Shown: in pieces, positions 8,185 to 17,359 of the stretch
Numbering within the stretch: position 1 is the stretch's first letter
How the letters are laid out: every line of letters starts with the position of its first letter
Source: Ewingella allii
GTDB lineage: Bacteria; Pseudomonadota; Gammaproteobacteria; Enterobacterales; Enterobacteriaceae
Reading direction: 5' to 3'
Assembly (NCBI RefSeq): GCF_044430645.1
Contig: NZ_JAWUDN010000006.1
Location: forward strand, 214,974 to 278,973
Length of the DNA stretch: 64,000 nucleotides
Made by a program: the position numbers and the translations under genes
The notes under the pieces: generated by a model
What the model was told of the DNA's origin: nothing
The model's database searches: none
The model's input: only the letters and a program-made list of their open reading frames with translations

Positions 8185-9247
8185 GTTAAGCGTCGATAAT
8201 CTGCATTTAACCTATGGCGACAACCCGGTGCTGAAAGGCGTATCCATGGATTTAAAACGTGGAGAAGTGGTGTCACTCCTTGGGCCATCCGGCAGTGGCA
8301 AAACCACGCTGTTGCGCGCCGTGGCGGGGCTGGAGAAGCCGACGCAGGGTCGCATTGTGATCGGGAAAAACACCGTTTACGACGGCAGCCCGCGCAGCGA
8401 AATCCCGGCCGAAGAGCGCAATTTGGGGCTGGTGTTCCAGTCCTACGCCCTATGGCCGCACAAAACCGTGTTCGAAAACGTGGCTTACCCGCTGAAACTG
8501 CGCAAAGTGGCCTCGGGCGAAATGAACCAGCGGGTGCAATCGGTGCTAGACCAGCTCGGGCTGGGGCATCTCGGCAAGCGCCACCCGCACCAGCTGTCTG
8601 GTGGTCAGCAGCAGCGCGTGGCCATTGGCCGTGCCCTGGTTTATAACCCGCCGGTGATTTTGCTGGATGAGCCACTCTCCAACCTTGATGCCAAACTGCG
8701 CGAGGAAGCACGCGTCTTCCTGCGCGAACTGATCATTAAGCTAGGCCTGTCGGCGCTGATGGTCACCCACGACCAGAACGAGGCGATGGCGATTTCCGAC
8801 CGCATTTTGCTGCTCAACAATGGCAAAATTGAACAGCAGGGCACGCCGCAGGAGATGTACGGTTCGCCGAAAACCCTGTTTACCGCCGAGTTTATGGGCA
8901 GCAATAACCGTCTGCACGGCAAAATCACTGAGCTGAGCAACGGCAGGGCGCGCATTGAAGGTAAGGATTGGGCGCTGTGGGGGCTGGCGGGCGAGGGCGT
9001 GCAGGTCGGGCAGCAAGCCACGGCGGTGATCCGCGTCGAGCAGGTGAAACTGGGCGATAGCGCCGAGGGCAACCAAATCGAGCTGCCGCTCCTAACCAGC
9101 ATGTATCTTGGCGATCGCTGGGAATACCTGTTCCGCACGGTCGCCGAAGATTTTGTGGTTCGCGCTTATGGCAGTGAAGTGCGCGGTCAGGAGATGTTCC
9201 GCCTGTCGCTACCCGCTGAACATCTGTGGATCTTCCCGAAAATCTGA
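8177..9247 (+). CDS. ABC transporter ATP-binding protein, PotA/FbpC-like
   Basis: A 356-residue nucleotide-binding subunit. Walker A is GPSGSGKTT, the signature is LSGGQQQRVAIGRAL, Walker B is VILLDEPLSNLDAKLR, and the H-loop is MVTHDQNEA. A C-terminal TOBE-like domain (from about residue 240) marks the MalK/PotA/FbpC group. The start at 8177 was preferred because GGAG lies 9 bases upstream; an in-frame ATG at 8150 lacks this. It energises the permease encoded immediately upstream. Confidence 0.92.
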   Translation: MIELSVDNLHLTYGDNPVLKGVSMDLKRGEVVSLLGPSGSGKTTLLRAVAGLEKPTQGRIVIGKNTVYDGSPRSEIPAEERNLGLVFQSYALWPHKTVFENVAYPLKLRKVASGEMNQRVQSVLDQLGLGHLGKRHPHQLSGGQQQRVAIGRALVYNPPVILLDEPLSNLDAKLREEARVFLRELIIKLGLSALMVTHDQNEAMAISDRILLLNNGKIEQQGTPQEMYGSPKTLFTAEFMGSNNRLHGKITELSNGRARIEGKDWALWGLAGEGVQVGQQATAVIRVEQVKLGDSAEGNQIELPLLTSMYLGDRWEYLFRTVAEDFVVRAYGSEVRGQEMFRLSLPAEHLWIFPKI

Positions 9248-9260
9248 TGTGATGACTGAC

Positions 9261-9290
9261 TTTCAGGGGCTGCGGCCCCTGAAATATTTC
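9261..9290 (+). terminator. Terminator after the ABC importer operon
   Basis: A stem TTTCAGGGGC / GCCCCTGAAA with a TGCG loop lies 13 bases after the ATPase stop. The downstream tract is only moderately T-rich (TATTTCTGTC). Confidence 0.65.
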
Positions 9291-9344
9291 TGTCATTTCC
9301 CACGAGTAAAATTCTGCCTACGCTAAAAATTATGCAGAATTATC

Positions 9345-10994
9345 ATGAAATTAACTTCCCCTTTCTTTAAATCTCATGGCCTTTTCAGCACAGTATTCCG
9401 CACAGCTTTCACTTCTCGCCCAAGAGGTATTCTTTTTGGAGTAATTTGCGTTATCACGCTATTTTCCGCCTTGCAGATTTTCTCGACCATTATCCTCACC
9501 AACATCCTGCAAGATGCCCGCCAAAACGTTATTGCCACCGAAAGCCTGCGCCAGCAGCAGGCGGTGATGGACAAAGCGCGCATGGAATTGCTGATCGCCA
9601 GCGATAAGCTCAACCGCGCGGGGATCTATTTCATGCAGGATAAAGAAACCGGTTCAGACGGCAGCTGGCACAGCCTGATGGAGGAGTCGCAGGGCGCGCT
9701 CGCCGCGTCTGACAAGGCTTTCAAGCAGTTCGCCACCATGACCGGCGGCTTGCAGGGCGACGCGCAAAAGGCGGCGGCCGATCTACAGGCCAGCTACCAA
9801 ATGTTCTACGACGGTCTGCGCGAGCAGTCCGACGGCCTGCAAAAAACCAACACCATTGACTCCTTCTTTAACGTGCCTATTCAGGCGTTTCAGGATGATT
9901 TCAGCGACAAATACTATCGCTACCTGAGTGTGAATGAACAGACGGCAGTCTCGCTCAGCGACCATCTGCTGGCGGCGCTGTCGCAGGCGAAGTCTCTGTT
10001 CCTCGGCGCATTGGTGCTGCTGGCGGTGATCGCCTTGGTGGTCTGGCGCGGCATTACTCGCTGGGTTATCAGGCCTTTACAGCAGCTTATCGCCCACATT
10101 CGCGTGCTGGCGGCTGGGGATCTCTCCGAGCAGATTGGCGGCAAAACCCTGCGGGTGACCGAGGTTTACCAGCTCAATCAAAGCCTGAGCGAGATGCAGT
10201 CCGGGTTGCGCAGGCTGATTAGCGAAGTGCGCGACGCGTCGTCGCATATCATGGTGAACATTAATGAAATCGCGTTAGGTAATGAGGAGCTTTCAGCCCA
10301 GGCCCTGAAGCAGCGCGATGAGCTAAACGCCGCCAACCAGCACATTAGTTCACTGACCGAGCGCGTGAAGGACAACGCGCAGCACGCCCATCAGGCCAGC
10401 CAGCGCGCCGAGCAGGCCCAGCAGGTGGCAACCAGCGGCGGCGACGTGATGCACAAAGTGGACACGGCGATGAAAGAGATTGTCAGCCAGTCCGCCGAGA
10501 TGAGTAACATCGTGGCGATGATCGACAGCGTGGCGTTTCAAACCAATATCTTGGCGCTGAATGCCGCGATTGAAGCCGCTCACGCCGGGCAGCACGGTCG
10601 CGGTTTTGCCGTGGTGGCGAAAGAAATTGGGCTGTTGGCACAAAAAAGCAGCCATTCGACGCGCGGCATTCATCAACTCATTGAAGATTCGATGGCGCAA
10701 ATTGGCCGAGGGTCGACGTCGGTGACTCACTTGGGTAAGAGCTTAAATGAGATCATCACCATTTTTAGCGGGCTTAACACGCTGGTGGGTGAAATTTCTG
10801 ACGCCACCCAGCACCAGCGCGAAAGCATTCATGAAGTCTCCGAACGCATTGTCACTCTGACTCAGGTTACGCAACAAAACAGCCAGTTGGCGCAGCAGGC
10901 GGCCAGTTCTTCACAGGAGTTATTGGCGCAATCGCAACGTTTGGAGAGGGCGGTGTCTAGATTTGGTTTGGGCGAAATTCAGGCTGCGGCTTGA
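9345..10994 (+). CDS. Methyl-accepting chemotaxis protein
   Basis: A 549-residue chemoreceptor. A first membrane helix (about residues 29-52) and a second (about 212-233) enclose a helical periplasmic sensor of Tar-like four-helix size. A HAMP linker follows (VIRPLQQLIAHIRVLAAGDLS), then a signalling domain whose hairpin tip reads SVAFQTNILALNAAIEAA. There is no C-terminal NWETF-type pentapeptide for CheR/CheB docking; it ends GLGEIQAAA. It starts about 100 bases downstream of the ABC importer, so it may sense that importer's substrate or loaded binding protein, but this is only positional inference. Confidence 0.93.
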   Translation: MKLTSPFFKSHGLFSTVFRTAFTSRPRGILFGVICVITLFSALQIFSTIILTNILQDARQNVIATESLRQQQAVMDKARMELLIASDKLNRAGIYFMQDKETGSDGSWHSLMEESQGALAASDKAFKQFATMTGGLQGDAQKAAADLQASYQMFYDGLREQSDGLQKTNTIDSFFNVPIQAFQDDFSDKYYRYLSVNEQTAVSLSDHLLAALSQAKSLFLGALVLLAVIALVVWRGITRWVIRPLQQLIAHIRVLAAGDLSEQIGGKTLRVTEVYQLNQSLSEMQSGLRRLISEVRDASSHIMVNINEIALGNEELSAQALKQRDELNAANQHISSLTERVKDNAQHAHQASQRAEQAQQVATSGGDVMHKVDTAMKEIVSQSAEMSNIVAMIDSVAFQTNILALNAAIEAAHAGQHGRGFAVVAKEIGLLAQKSSHSTRGIHQLIEDSMAQIGRGSTSVTHLGKSLNEIITIFSGLNTLVGEISDATQHQRESIHEVSERIVTLTQVTQQNSQLAQQAASSSQELLAQSQRLERAVSRFGLGEIQAAA

Positions 10995-11050
10995 CAGTCA
11001 ACGGGGGAATCGACAAATTAGTTGCCCTGATTGCTTAAAACGGTTTTCCC

Positions 11051-11551
11051 ATGACTGAGACTTCATCCCCATCCAACGCCTGTGCTGTGAAGATTGCCAA
11101 CCTTGCGGATGTACCCCAGTACCTCGAGGTTATCACAGAATACCTGCATGGCGAATGGTCTGCTTTTCCGCACTGGGCCCAGAAAGAGTATATTCGTCAG
11201 AGACTTACCCAGCGCTTAGCCAGTAAAGGCCGCCAGTTCGTGCTGGTCGCTTTCGATGAGAATAACGAAGTTGTCGGCACTGCCGGCGTGATGCGCTACG
11301 AGCTGGACGACGTGGCCGAGCGCAAATATTGGCTGGGCGAAGTCTTTACCCGCCACCACCTGCGCGGCCGTGGTATTGGCTCCGCCTTGATCAATGCCAG
11401 CATCGAGCGTGCGCGCGCGGCGGGTGTTGATACGCTTTGGCTCTACACGCCTGATCAAAAGGGACTCTACTCCCGCCTTGGCTGGCAGGAAGTGGAAACG
11501 CGCGAAGTGGACAACGAGCAGGTCACGGTTATGCAGCGCCCGCTGCGCTAA
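11051..11551 (+). CDS. GNAT family N-acetyltransferase
   Basis: A 166-residue GCN5-related acetyltransferase. The acetyl-CoA-binding motif A is present (GEVFTRHHLRGRGIGSALINASIERARAAGV), and the C-terminal part has the usual LYSRLGWQEVE motif. The substrate is unknown. The ribosome site is weak (no clear AGGAG before 11051). It is followed closely by a convergent cupin gene. Confidence 0.88.
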   Translation: MTETSSPSNACAVKIANLADVPQYLEVITEYLHGEWSAFPHWAQKEYIRQRLTQRLASKGRQFVLVAFDENNEVVGTAGVMRYELDDVAERKYWLGEVFTRHHLRGRGIGSALINASIERARAAGVDTLWLYTPDQKGLYSRLGWQEVETREVDNEQVTVMQRPLR

Positions 11552-11563
11552 CTTGGCTTGAGC

Positions 11564-12166
11564 TTATTTGGCCGTGCGCCAGTAGTGCATACTTCCCTCT
11601 GAATGGCCGGTGACCGGATCGCTTTCCGGCATCGGCACCTGATTTATCGCCTTAATTCGCTCCGCCATCTTCTTCGGCTCATCGTGGCACAGGTCGGCGG
11701 TGACGTTTGGCGGATAGGCGCCGACCAGCATAAAATCGTCATCCGCTGAAATCTGCTTATGGCCGACACCCGCCGGAATTAACAGCACATCGCCGACGTT
11801 AACCTCAATAATCCTGCCTTTCTCGCCTCCCAACTGCAGCTTGGCCGAGCCTGCGTACACGCCCACTACCTCATGGGTATTGGAGTGGAAATGGGTAAAC
11901 GGGTAGACCGGATAACGCCACTGGGGCGGCCAGCCGTTAGAACGGAACAGATGCTCAAGGTATTCGGCATTGTCAGCCACTTCTGGTGGGATAACGTGAT
12001 GGTAAATCAGCAGAGGCAGCTTGCTGTTGGGCACGCCGCCGTCAGGTTTGCCGGTGTGCAGGATCTCCACGGCGACCTCCCGAGGTTGGGCTTTGAGGGT
12101 GAAAGGTAAGGGCAGCAGGGCGGCAACGCTGAGTAAAGTACAAAATCGACGTCTGTCCAAAGCCAT
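11564..12166 (-). CDS. Exported cupin domain protein
   Basis: A 200-residue protein with an N-terminal leader containing twin arginines (DRRRFCTLLSVAALL), suggesting Tat or Sec export. The body is a cupin: HFHSNTHEVVGVYAGSAKLQLGG gives the first metal-binding histidine motif, and GDVLLIPAGVGHKQI gives the second. It resembles YjlB-like cupins of unknown function. The start at 12166 was chosen because AAGGAG lies 8 bases upstream; an in-frame GTG six bases earlier is less likely. Confidence 0.8.
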   Translation of the reverse strand: MALDRRRFCTLLSVAALLPLPFTLKAQPREVAVEILHTGKPDGGVPNSKLPLLIYHHVIPPEVADNAEYLEHLFRSNGWPPQWRYPVYPFTHFHSNTHEVVGVYAGSAKLQLGGEKGRIIEVNVGDVLLIPAGVGHKQISADDDFMLVGAYPPNVTADLCHDEPKKMAERIKAINQVPMPESDPVTGHSEGSMHYWRTAK

Positions 12167-12370
12167 TAGCACTGCTCCTTGTTACAAAAGAGAAACCAAT
12201 TACCCTAAGTCCGAGGGTTTACTTCTTTCATTTATAGAACAAAGTCGCCGTTTTGACATTAACAGCGCCGCAAGGCCGCTCACTCTTTAATCACTCTTAT
12301 CAGAAAAAGCCGAATTGGCGGGGTAATTGACAAATAAAAGTCATATTAACTGGCGAAACTGACCGTTTCT

Positions 12371-12381
12371 TCTAGTCTTAA
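12371..12381 (+). promoter_or_regulatory. Possible RpoS-type -10 element of osmE
   Basis: TCTAGTCTTAA resembles the extended sigma-S -10 (KCTAYRCTTAA). It lies 32 bases before the osmE ATG. OsmE of E. coli is osmotically and stationary-phase induced, which fits. Confidence 0.55.
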
Positions 12382-12412
12382 CTAAACATAAGCACTTCAG
12401 GAGAAAGAAGTC

Positions 12413-12745
12413 ATGAATAAGAAGATGTTAATTATTGTTGCTACAGCGGTATCAGTCCTTGCTGGGTGTCAGACTTACGATCGCGCGGCAAGCTATGTTA
12501 AAGAGCCTGTGGTCAGCGACGTTAAAGTCGGTATGACCAAAGCTCAGGTTCGTGCTCTGGCGGGCCCACCTTCAACAGAAGCGACGCTGGTCCATGCTAA
12601 AGGGACTTGTCAGACCTACGCCGTTGCGCCACGTGATGGTAAAGCTCAGACTTACTTCGTCAGCTTTAACGACACGGGCCACGTAATGAATAAAGGCTAC
12701 CAGTCTTGTTCAGATTACGACAAAGACCCACAAGCCGGCCAATAA
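12413..12745 (+). CDS. osmE: Osmotically inducible lipoprotein OsmE
   Basis: A 110-residue outer-membrane lipoprotein of the SmpA/OmlA (BamE-like) family. The lipobox is VLAGC with the acylated Cys at about residue 19. The body matches OsmE of E. coli: VKVGMTKAQVRALAGPPS, then HAKGTCQTY and YFVSFNDTGHVMNKGYQSC. A GGAGAAAG ribosome site is present. It is monocistronic with a strong terminator downstream. Confidence 0.93.
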   Translation: MNKKMLIIVATAVSVLAGCQTYDRAASYVKEPVVSDVKVGMTKAQVRALAGPPSTEATLVHAKGTCQTYAVAPRDGKAQTYFVSFNDTGHVMNKGYQSCSDYDKDPQAGQ

Positions 12746-12786
12746 CGGTTTGATTTAGCGGCAGCTTTTGCTGGCCGCTAAATAAG

Positions 12787-12825
12787 AAAACGCCTGTCAG
12801 GTTTAACCTCACAGGCGTTTTTTTA
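12787..12825. terminator. Bidirectional terminator between osmE and cvrA
   Basis: A perfect 11-bp stem AAAACGCCTGT / ACAGGCGTTTT is flanked by A- and T-runs and sits between the convergent osmE (+) and cvrA (-). Confidence 0.88.
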
Positions 12826-12854
12826 TGGGTTTTTTGGGGTGGGAAACCTTTGGC

Positions 12855-14582
12855 TTAGGCTTTCTCAGTCACAATTCTTACCCCGACTTTGCTCACGTCT
12901 TTGCCATCCATCTCAGCAATGGTCCACGTCAGGCCATCCCATTCAATGTGGTCACCAATGACCGGCTCACCGCCCAGCAGATTAATCACGAAGTTGCCCA
13001 GTGACAGGGATTTATCCACCGAATCATCCAGATTCAAGCCATAAAGCTGTGAAATGGCGTCCAGAGGGGCATCGGCTTGCAGGATAAAGTCACCGAAGAA
13101 TCGGTCATCCAGTACCACCGCGTTGCTGTCGCTAAACAGCTTGCCCAACTCCGGCAGGTCTTTTTCCTGTCCAATCACGCAAAGAATGTCACCTTCTTTC
13201 AGCCTGGTGCTGCCAGTCGGGTGGAGCATTTCGGTGCCACGGAACAGGGCCGCAATGCGCGTCTCCGCAGGCATTTTCAAGTCACGCAGCGCCGCGCCTA
13301 CGCACCACTTCTCAGAACCCAACTGATAAATAAACTGTTCCCAATTGCTGTACACGTCGATATCCAGCCCCACGCGGGAAATCGGCGTAGGCATCGGCGG
13401 CACGATCACCTTGGCTTTCTTGGCGGCAAAACCCAGCGAGGTGCCTTGCAGCAGCAGGGAAACCAGCACCACGAAGAAGGCCACGTTGAAATACAAGTTG
13501 GCCTGCGGGATGCCCGCCATCATGGGGAATACTGCCAGAATCACCGGCACCGCGCCGCGCAACCCGACCCACGAAATAAAGAAACGCTCGCGCAGGGTAA
13601 AGTTTTTGAACGGGAACAGCCCGACGAATACCGAAAGTGGGCGGGCAACCAGAATCATCCATAGAGACAAGGCCAGCGCGCCGGCGGCAATCGGCAGCAG
13701 ATCGCTTGGCGTCAGCAGCAGGCCGAGCACCAGGAACATGCCGATTTGGCTCAGCCACGCCAGCCCGTCGAAAGTCTGCATAATGCCGTGGCGGTTGCGG
13801 ATCGGCATATTGCCCAGCACCAGACCACAGAGATACACCGCCAAAATTCCGCTGCCGTCCATCGCTACCGTCAGCGCGTAAACCATCAGCCCGCCGCTGA
13901 AAGCCAGCAGGGGGTAGAGGCCAGTGGCCAGAGAGATTTTGTTGATCAGCTTATGCAGCAGCCAGCCGCCGCCCAGCCCGAAGAAAATACCCAAACCAAA
14001 TTGCTGAATCACGTCGAGAACGAACATCCAGCTCAGGCCGTGCTGGCCCTTGGCAATCATGTCGATCAGGGTGATAGTCAGGAATACCGCCATCGGGTCG
14101 TTGCTGCCTGACTCAATCTCCAGCGTGGCGCTGACGCGTTCGTTTAAGCCTTTGCCGCCAATCAGTGAGAACACCGCCGCGGCGTCGGTGGAGCCGATGA
14201 TCGCGCCAATCAACAGGCCTTGAATCATATCGACTTTAAACAGCCAGGCCGCCGCCATGCCGGTTAATCCGGCGGTAATGAGGACACCGACGGTGGCCAG
14301 CGACAGGGCGGGCCAGAGGGCCACGCGAAAGGAGGAGGCCCGGGTGCGCATGCCGCCGTCGAGCAGGATAACCGCCAGCGCCAAGTTACTGACTAAATAG
14401 GCCGCCGGATAGTTGTCAAAGGCGATGCCGCCAATGCCGTCAACCCCCGCCAACATACCGATGGCGAGAAAAATGACCAAAATGGGAATTCCGAGGCGGG
14501 AAGAGAGCGAACTGAGCAGAATGCTTGCTGCTACCAACAGGGCGCCGACGAAGAAAAGTGTGTTGATAGTGCTTGCGTCCAA
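12855..14582 (-). CDS. cvrA: K+/H+ antiporter CvrA (NhaP2 type)
   Basis: A 575-residue CPA1-family cation/proton antiporter. The N-terminal ~390 residues form about 12 membrane helices, with the ion-site helix ESGSNDPMAVFLTI and the preceding GSTDAAAVFSL. The cytosolic C-terminal part has an RCK_C/TrkA_C domain (TRLKEGDILCVIGQEKDLPEL) followed by a CorC_HlyC-like transporter-associated domain. Length and order match E. coli CvrA/YcgO (578). It expels K+ in exchange for protons and is needed at low osmolarity in E. coli. Confidence 0.93.
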   Translation of the reverse strand: MDASTINTLFFVGALLVAASILLSSLSSRLGIPILVIFLAIGMLAGVDGIGGIAFDNYPAAYLVSNLALAVILLDGGMRTRASSFRVALWPALSLATVGVLITAGLTGMAAAWLFKVDMIQGLLIGAIIGSTDAAAVFSLIGGKGLNERVSATLEIESGSNDPMAVFLTITLIDMIAKGQHGLSWMFVLDVIQQFGLGIFFGLGGGWLLHKLINKISLATGLYPLLAFSGGLMVYALTVAMDGSGILAVYLCGLVLGNMPIRNRHGIMQTFDGLAWLSQIGMFLVLGLLLTPSDLLPIAAGALALSLWMILVARPLSVFVGLFPFKNFTLRERFFISWVGLRGAVPVILAVFPMMAGIPQANLYFNVAFFVVLVSLLLQGTSLGFAAKKAKVIVPPMPTPISRVGLDIDVYSNWEQFIYQLGSEKWCVGAALRDLKMPAETRIAALFRGTEMLHPTGSTRLKEGDILCVIGQEKDLPELGKLFSDSNAVVLDDRFFGDFILQADAPLDAISQLYGLNLDDSVDKSLSLGNFVINLLGGEPVIGDHIEWDGLTWTIAEMDGKDVSKVGVRIVTEKA

Positions 14583-14796
14583 AATGCCTTCTCCTACTAA
14601 TGCACCGATAAAACCTGATTGAGCCAGTATGCCATTGACTCGCGTATTAATTTATCAGGAAAAAGTTATCGTCGCTGAAGGAATATTCAGATATTTATTA
14701 TTCGAACTCTGGCGGAATAAAACTATGCTTATTACTGAGCTCATGGAACCTGATATGAGCATCCGGCTTCAGTTTGATCACCAGAAAGAGGAACTT

Positions 14797-14997
14797 ATGA
14801 GCGAATTTACTGGCATCCATCGCGAAGTCCTGAAAGACGGCACTATTAAGCACGTACTGGTGCGCGATAAATCTGGCCATGAACAGGCCAAAGCGGCGAA
14901 AGACTATATCTCGGAGGGCATTCAGCCCGATTTAGACGACCTGCCGGAAGTCTCGGCGGGTAGCGAGTATCCGAAAACGGGCAAAGGTAACGGCTAG
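14797..14997 (+). CDS. Small conserved-looking protein of unknown function
   Basis: I do not recognise a family. From the ATG at 14797, which has AGAGGA 6 bases upstream, it encodes 66 residues: MSEFTGIHREVLKDGTIKHV followed by a charged, soluble sequence ending KTGKGNG. The frame is open further upstream to 14629, and an ATG at 14725 would give 90 residues, but neither has as good a ribosome site. There is no signal peptide or membrane segment. It lies between divergently and convergently oriented neighbours, probably monocistronic. Confidence 0.55.
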   Translation: MSEFTGIHREVLKDGTIKHVLVRDKSGHEQAKAAKDYISEGIQPDLDDLPEVSAGSEYPKTGKGNG

Positions 14998-15079
14998 TTT
15001 TCGTCTCTTGCTTAACGCAGCCCGCGCCGCTGCTGGCCGCGCGGGCCTGCCATCTCTGTTTCAGAACAACTTTACCTCG

Positions 15080-15664
15080 CTACTCTTTCGCCTCAGCCAG
15101 CCACTGTTTGCCTTTGGCTTTCATCTCTTGTTCCTGCTGACTAAATTTGGTGGCGAACACCCGTTTCACTGGGAAACCACTCTTCTCCAGCAGATAGGCC
15201 AGCGCCGCATACTCGCGCGGGTACTTCGCCACCGTGGCCTGATCGATATCCACCACGCCAACTGGGAAGGTGAAGTTGCCCATGTCGTAAATCGACTGGC
15301 GTTTAACAATACGCCACACGCCGTCGCGTTTTTCCACCAAGTCATAGAAACGGTTGTGGCCGTTACAGCCCAGCCCCAGCGAGGCATTTTCGCCAATAAT
15401 AATGGCATTAGTTTCGACAATCGCCCGATCGCCATTAAAAGTGATCACCGGCGAGCCAATCACATGCTTGGTGCTGAAGCCAGAATTGCCCATTTTCTGC
15501 GACCCCTTGACGAACTCGCCGAACAGGCCTTCAAACCATGTGACTTCAATAATGCCGTCGTCATGGAACAATTCGAGCAGTTGATCCCACTCAGCTAAAT
15601 CGCGATGTATCCAGCCGGTCATTAGGTCGGCAATGTCTTGGCGGTCTTGCAGTGTATTGCTCAT
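15080..15664 (-). CDS. SnoaL-like / NTF2-fold protein
   Basis: A 194-residue protein whose first ~130 residues fit the SnoaL-like (NTF2 superfamily) fold used by polyketide cyclases and small ring-hydroxylating or isomerising enzymes: RQDIADLMTGWIHRDLAEWDQLLELFHDDGIIEVTW, then ITFNGDRAIVETNAII and RFYDLVEKRDGVWRIVKRQSIYD. The start at 15664 has AGGAG seven bases upstream. It is divergent from the LysR gene at 15786, a classical regulator-target arrangement. The substrate is unknown. Confidence 0.82.
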   Translation of the reverse strand: MSNTLQDRQDIADLMTGWIHRDLAEWDQLLELFHDDGIIEVTWFEGLFGEFVKGSQKMGNSGFSTKHVIGSPVITFNGDRAIVETNAIIIGENASLGLGCNGHNRFYDLVEKRDGVWRIVKRQSIYDMGNFTFPVGVVDIDQATVAKYPREYAALAYLLEKSGFPVKRVFATKFSQQEQEMKAKGKQWLAEAKE

Positions 15665-15785
15665 GGTGCTGCTCCTGATGATTCGTTGCTTAGTCATTTT
15701 CTGCTGACAGCATCGGCGCCTAGAGCCATCAAAACAAATAGTTTAAATTGAGCTATTAATCATTTTAGTTGATGAGTGCTAAAAC

Positions 15786-16667
15786 ATGGATTTGCGGCAA
15801 ATGCGTTACTTTCTTACGGTCGTCGAAGAGGCTCATTTTGGCCGTGCCGCCCAGCGTCTTAACATCGTGCAGCCTGCGCTGAGTATGCAGATTAAAGCCT
15901 TGGAAGAGGAGGTGGGCGGGGTGCTGTTCCTGCGCACCACGCGCAAGGTGGAGCTGACCGAGGCCGGGAAACTATTCCGCACAGAGGCTGAACTGGCCGT
16001 GGCTCAGGCCGAGCGGGCAAAAAGCGTGGTGCAGCGCGCCCTGCGTGGGGAAACCGGCAAAGTGAGGATTGGCTTTGCAGGCAATGCGGTGTTTACCGGC
16101 AAGCTGCTGGCAGATATGCGCACCTTCAATGCTGCCTATCCGCAGGTGGAGATTGAGCTGCAAGAGCTGGCCCCGCAGTGGCAGAGCGAAGCCATTCTGG
16201 CGGGTAAAATAGACATTGGCTACTGCCCCAAGATGGGCATTGAGTTTGATAGCCAACTTAGCTCAGAGCTGATTGGCGACTGGCCGATGGTCATCGCGCT
16301 TGCGAAGGACCACCCTTTGGCGGGCGCTGAACTGCTCACTAGAGAGATGATTGCCAACGAGCCGCTGATTGTCTATTCCACCGGTAAAGCCGATGGCGGG
16401 CAGGTGGCGCAGTTGGAGCGAGCCTTGGGCAGCCCGCCGCGCATCGCTCATCAGGTTTCAAGCACGCTAAGCGTACTCATGCTGGCGGCCGCTGGGCAGG
16501 GCATTGCGCTGGTGCCCTCGACGTTCGAACAGGTGCCGTTACCCGGTTTGATCTATAAGCCGCTGGAGAACTTTAGCCTGCGCGCCAATATGATTTTGCT
16601 GCACCGCAAGCAAGAAAGCACAGGTTCGGTCAAAGCCTGGCTGGCGCTCAAGCGCAGTAATAAGTGA
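15786..16667 (+). CDS. LysR-type transcriptional regulator
   Basis: A 293-residue regulator. The N-terminal winged HTH is MDLRQMRYFLTVVEEAHFGRAAQRLNIVQPALSMQIKALEEEVGGVLFLR (about residues 1-50), followed by a type 2 periplasmic-binding-fold effector domain from residue 90. The HTH resembles the CynR/BenM/CatR group that often controls aromatic or small-acid metabolism. Its target is probably the divergent SnoaL-like gene, separated by 121 bases. Confidence 0.9.
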   Translation: MDLRQMRYFLTVVEEAHFGRAAQRLNIVQPALSMQIKALEEEVGGVLFLRTTRKVELTEAGKLFRTEAELAVAQAERAKSVVQRALRGETGKVRIGFAGNAVFTGKLLADMRTFNAAYPQVEIELQELAPQWQSEAILAGKIDIGYCPKMGIEFDSQLSSELIGDWPMVIALAKDHPLAGAELLTREMIANEPLIVYSTGKADGGQVAQLERALGSPPRIAHQVSSTLSVLMLAAAGQGIALVPSTFEQVPLPGLIYKPLENFSLRANMILLHRKQESTGSVKAWLALKRSNK

Positions 16668-16765
16668 GTGGAATCAGCCTTGTAAGTCTAAAGAAATTCC
16701 GTATAACGGTTATGTTATTGCGAATCACTGAGTCCATTAACGGCCACTCGGCTACAAGGAGAATT

Positions 16766-17359
16766 ATGCAAGAGTTTATCGTCCCTGTTGTCACTCCCAC
16801 GATTGAAATCACCACGCCGCGCCTGATCATGCGCCAATGGCGCGAAGAGGATCTGGCGCCTTTTGCCGAGCTGAATGCCGATCCGCGCGTGATGGAGTTT
16901 TTCCCTTCGGTTATGACCCGCGAAGAGAGTGACAACTTGGCCGAACGCTGTAGCGCCTTGATAACCGAACGCGGCTGGGGCATCTGGGCGCTGGAGACCC
17001 GCGATGAGCACAAGTTCATCGGTTTTCTCGGCCTACACACGCCGGGCTACCCGCTACCTTTCAACCCTTGCGTCGAAGCCGGTTGGCGTCTCAGCGCCGA
17101 GTCATGGGGCAAAGGACTCGCCAGCGAAGCCGCGCAGGCTGCATTAAAGGTGGGCTTCAACCAGCTCGACTTGCATGAAATCGTCGCTTTTACCGCGCTG
17201 ATAAACCTGCGTTCTCAGGCAGTAATGAAGCGCATGGGGATGACCTGTGATCCTGCGGAGAATTTTAATCACCCAGTGGTAGCTGAGGGGGATAGACTTC
17301 AGGAGCACTGTCTTTATCGCCTGCGGCGGGATGATTGGGCGGCTGCCCAAAGCCGCTGA
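16766..17359 (+). CDS. RimJ/RimL-like GNAT acetyltransferase
   Basis: A 197-residue acetyltransferase with the RimJ/RimL layout: an N-terminal TPRLIMRQWREEDLAPFAELNADPRVMEFFP, the acetyl-CoA loop GWRLSAESWGKGLASEAAQAALKVGF, and the C-terminal NLRSQAVMKRMGM. AAGGAGAA lies 5 bases before the ATG at 16766; the frame is open from 16664 but upstream starts lack a ribosome site. The substrate is not predictable. Confidence 0.88.
   Translation: MQEFIVPVVTPTIEITTPRLIMRQWREEDLAPFAELNADPRVMEFFPSVMTREESDNLAERCSALITERGWGIWALETRDEHKFIGFLGLHTPGYPLPFNPCVEAGWRLSAESWGKGLASEAAQAALKVGFNQLDLHEIVAFTALINLRSQAVMKRMGMTCDPAENFNHPVVAEGDRLQEHCLYRLRRDDWAAAQSR

Noticed and set aside
8022..8711. A 229-codon minus-strand open frame
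   Set aside because: Antisense to the permease/ATPase junction; low-complexity Arg/Pro/Ala composition.
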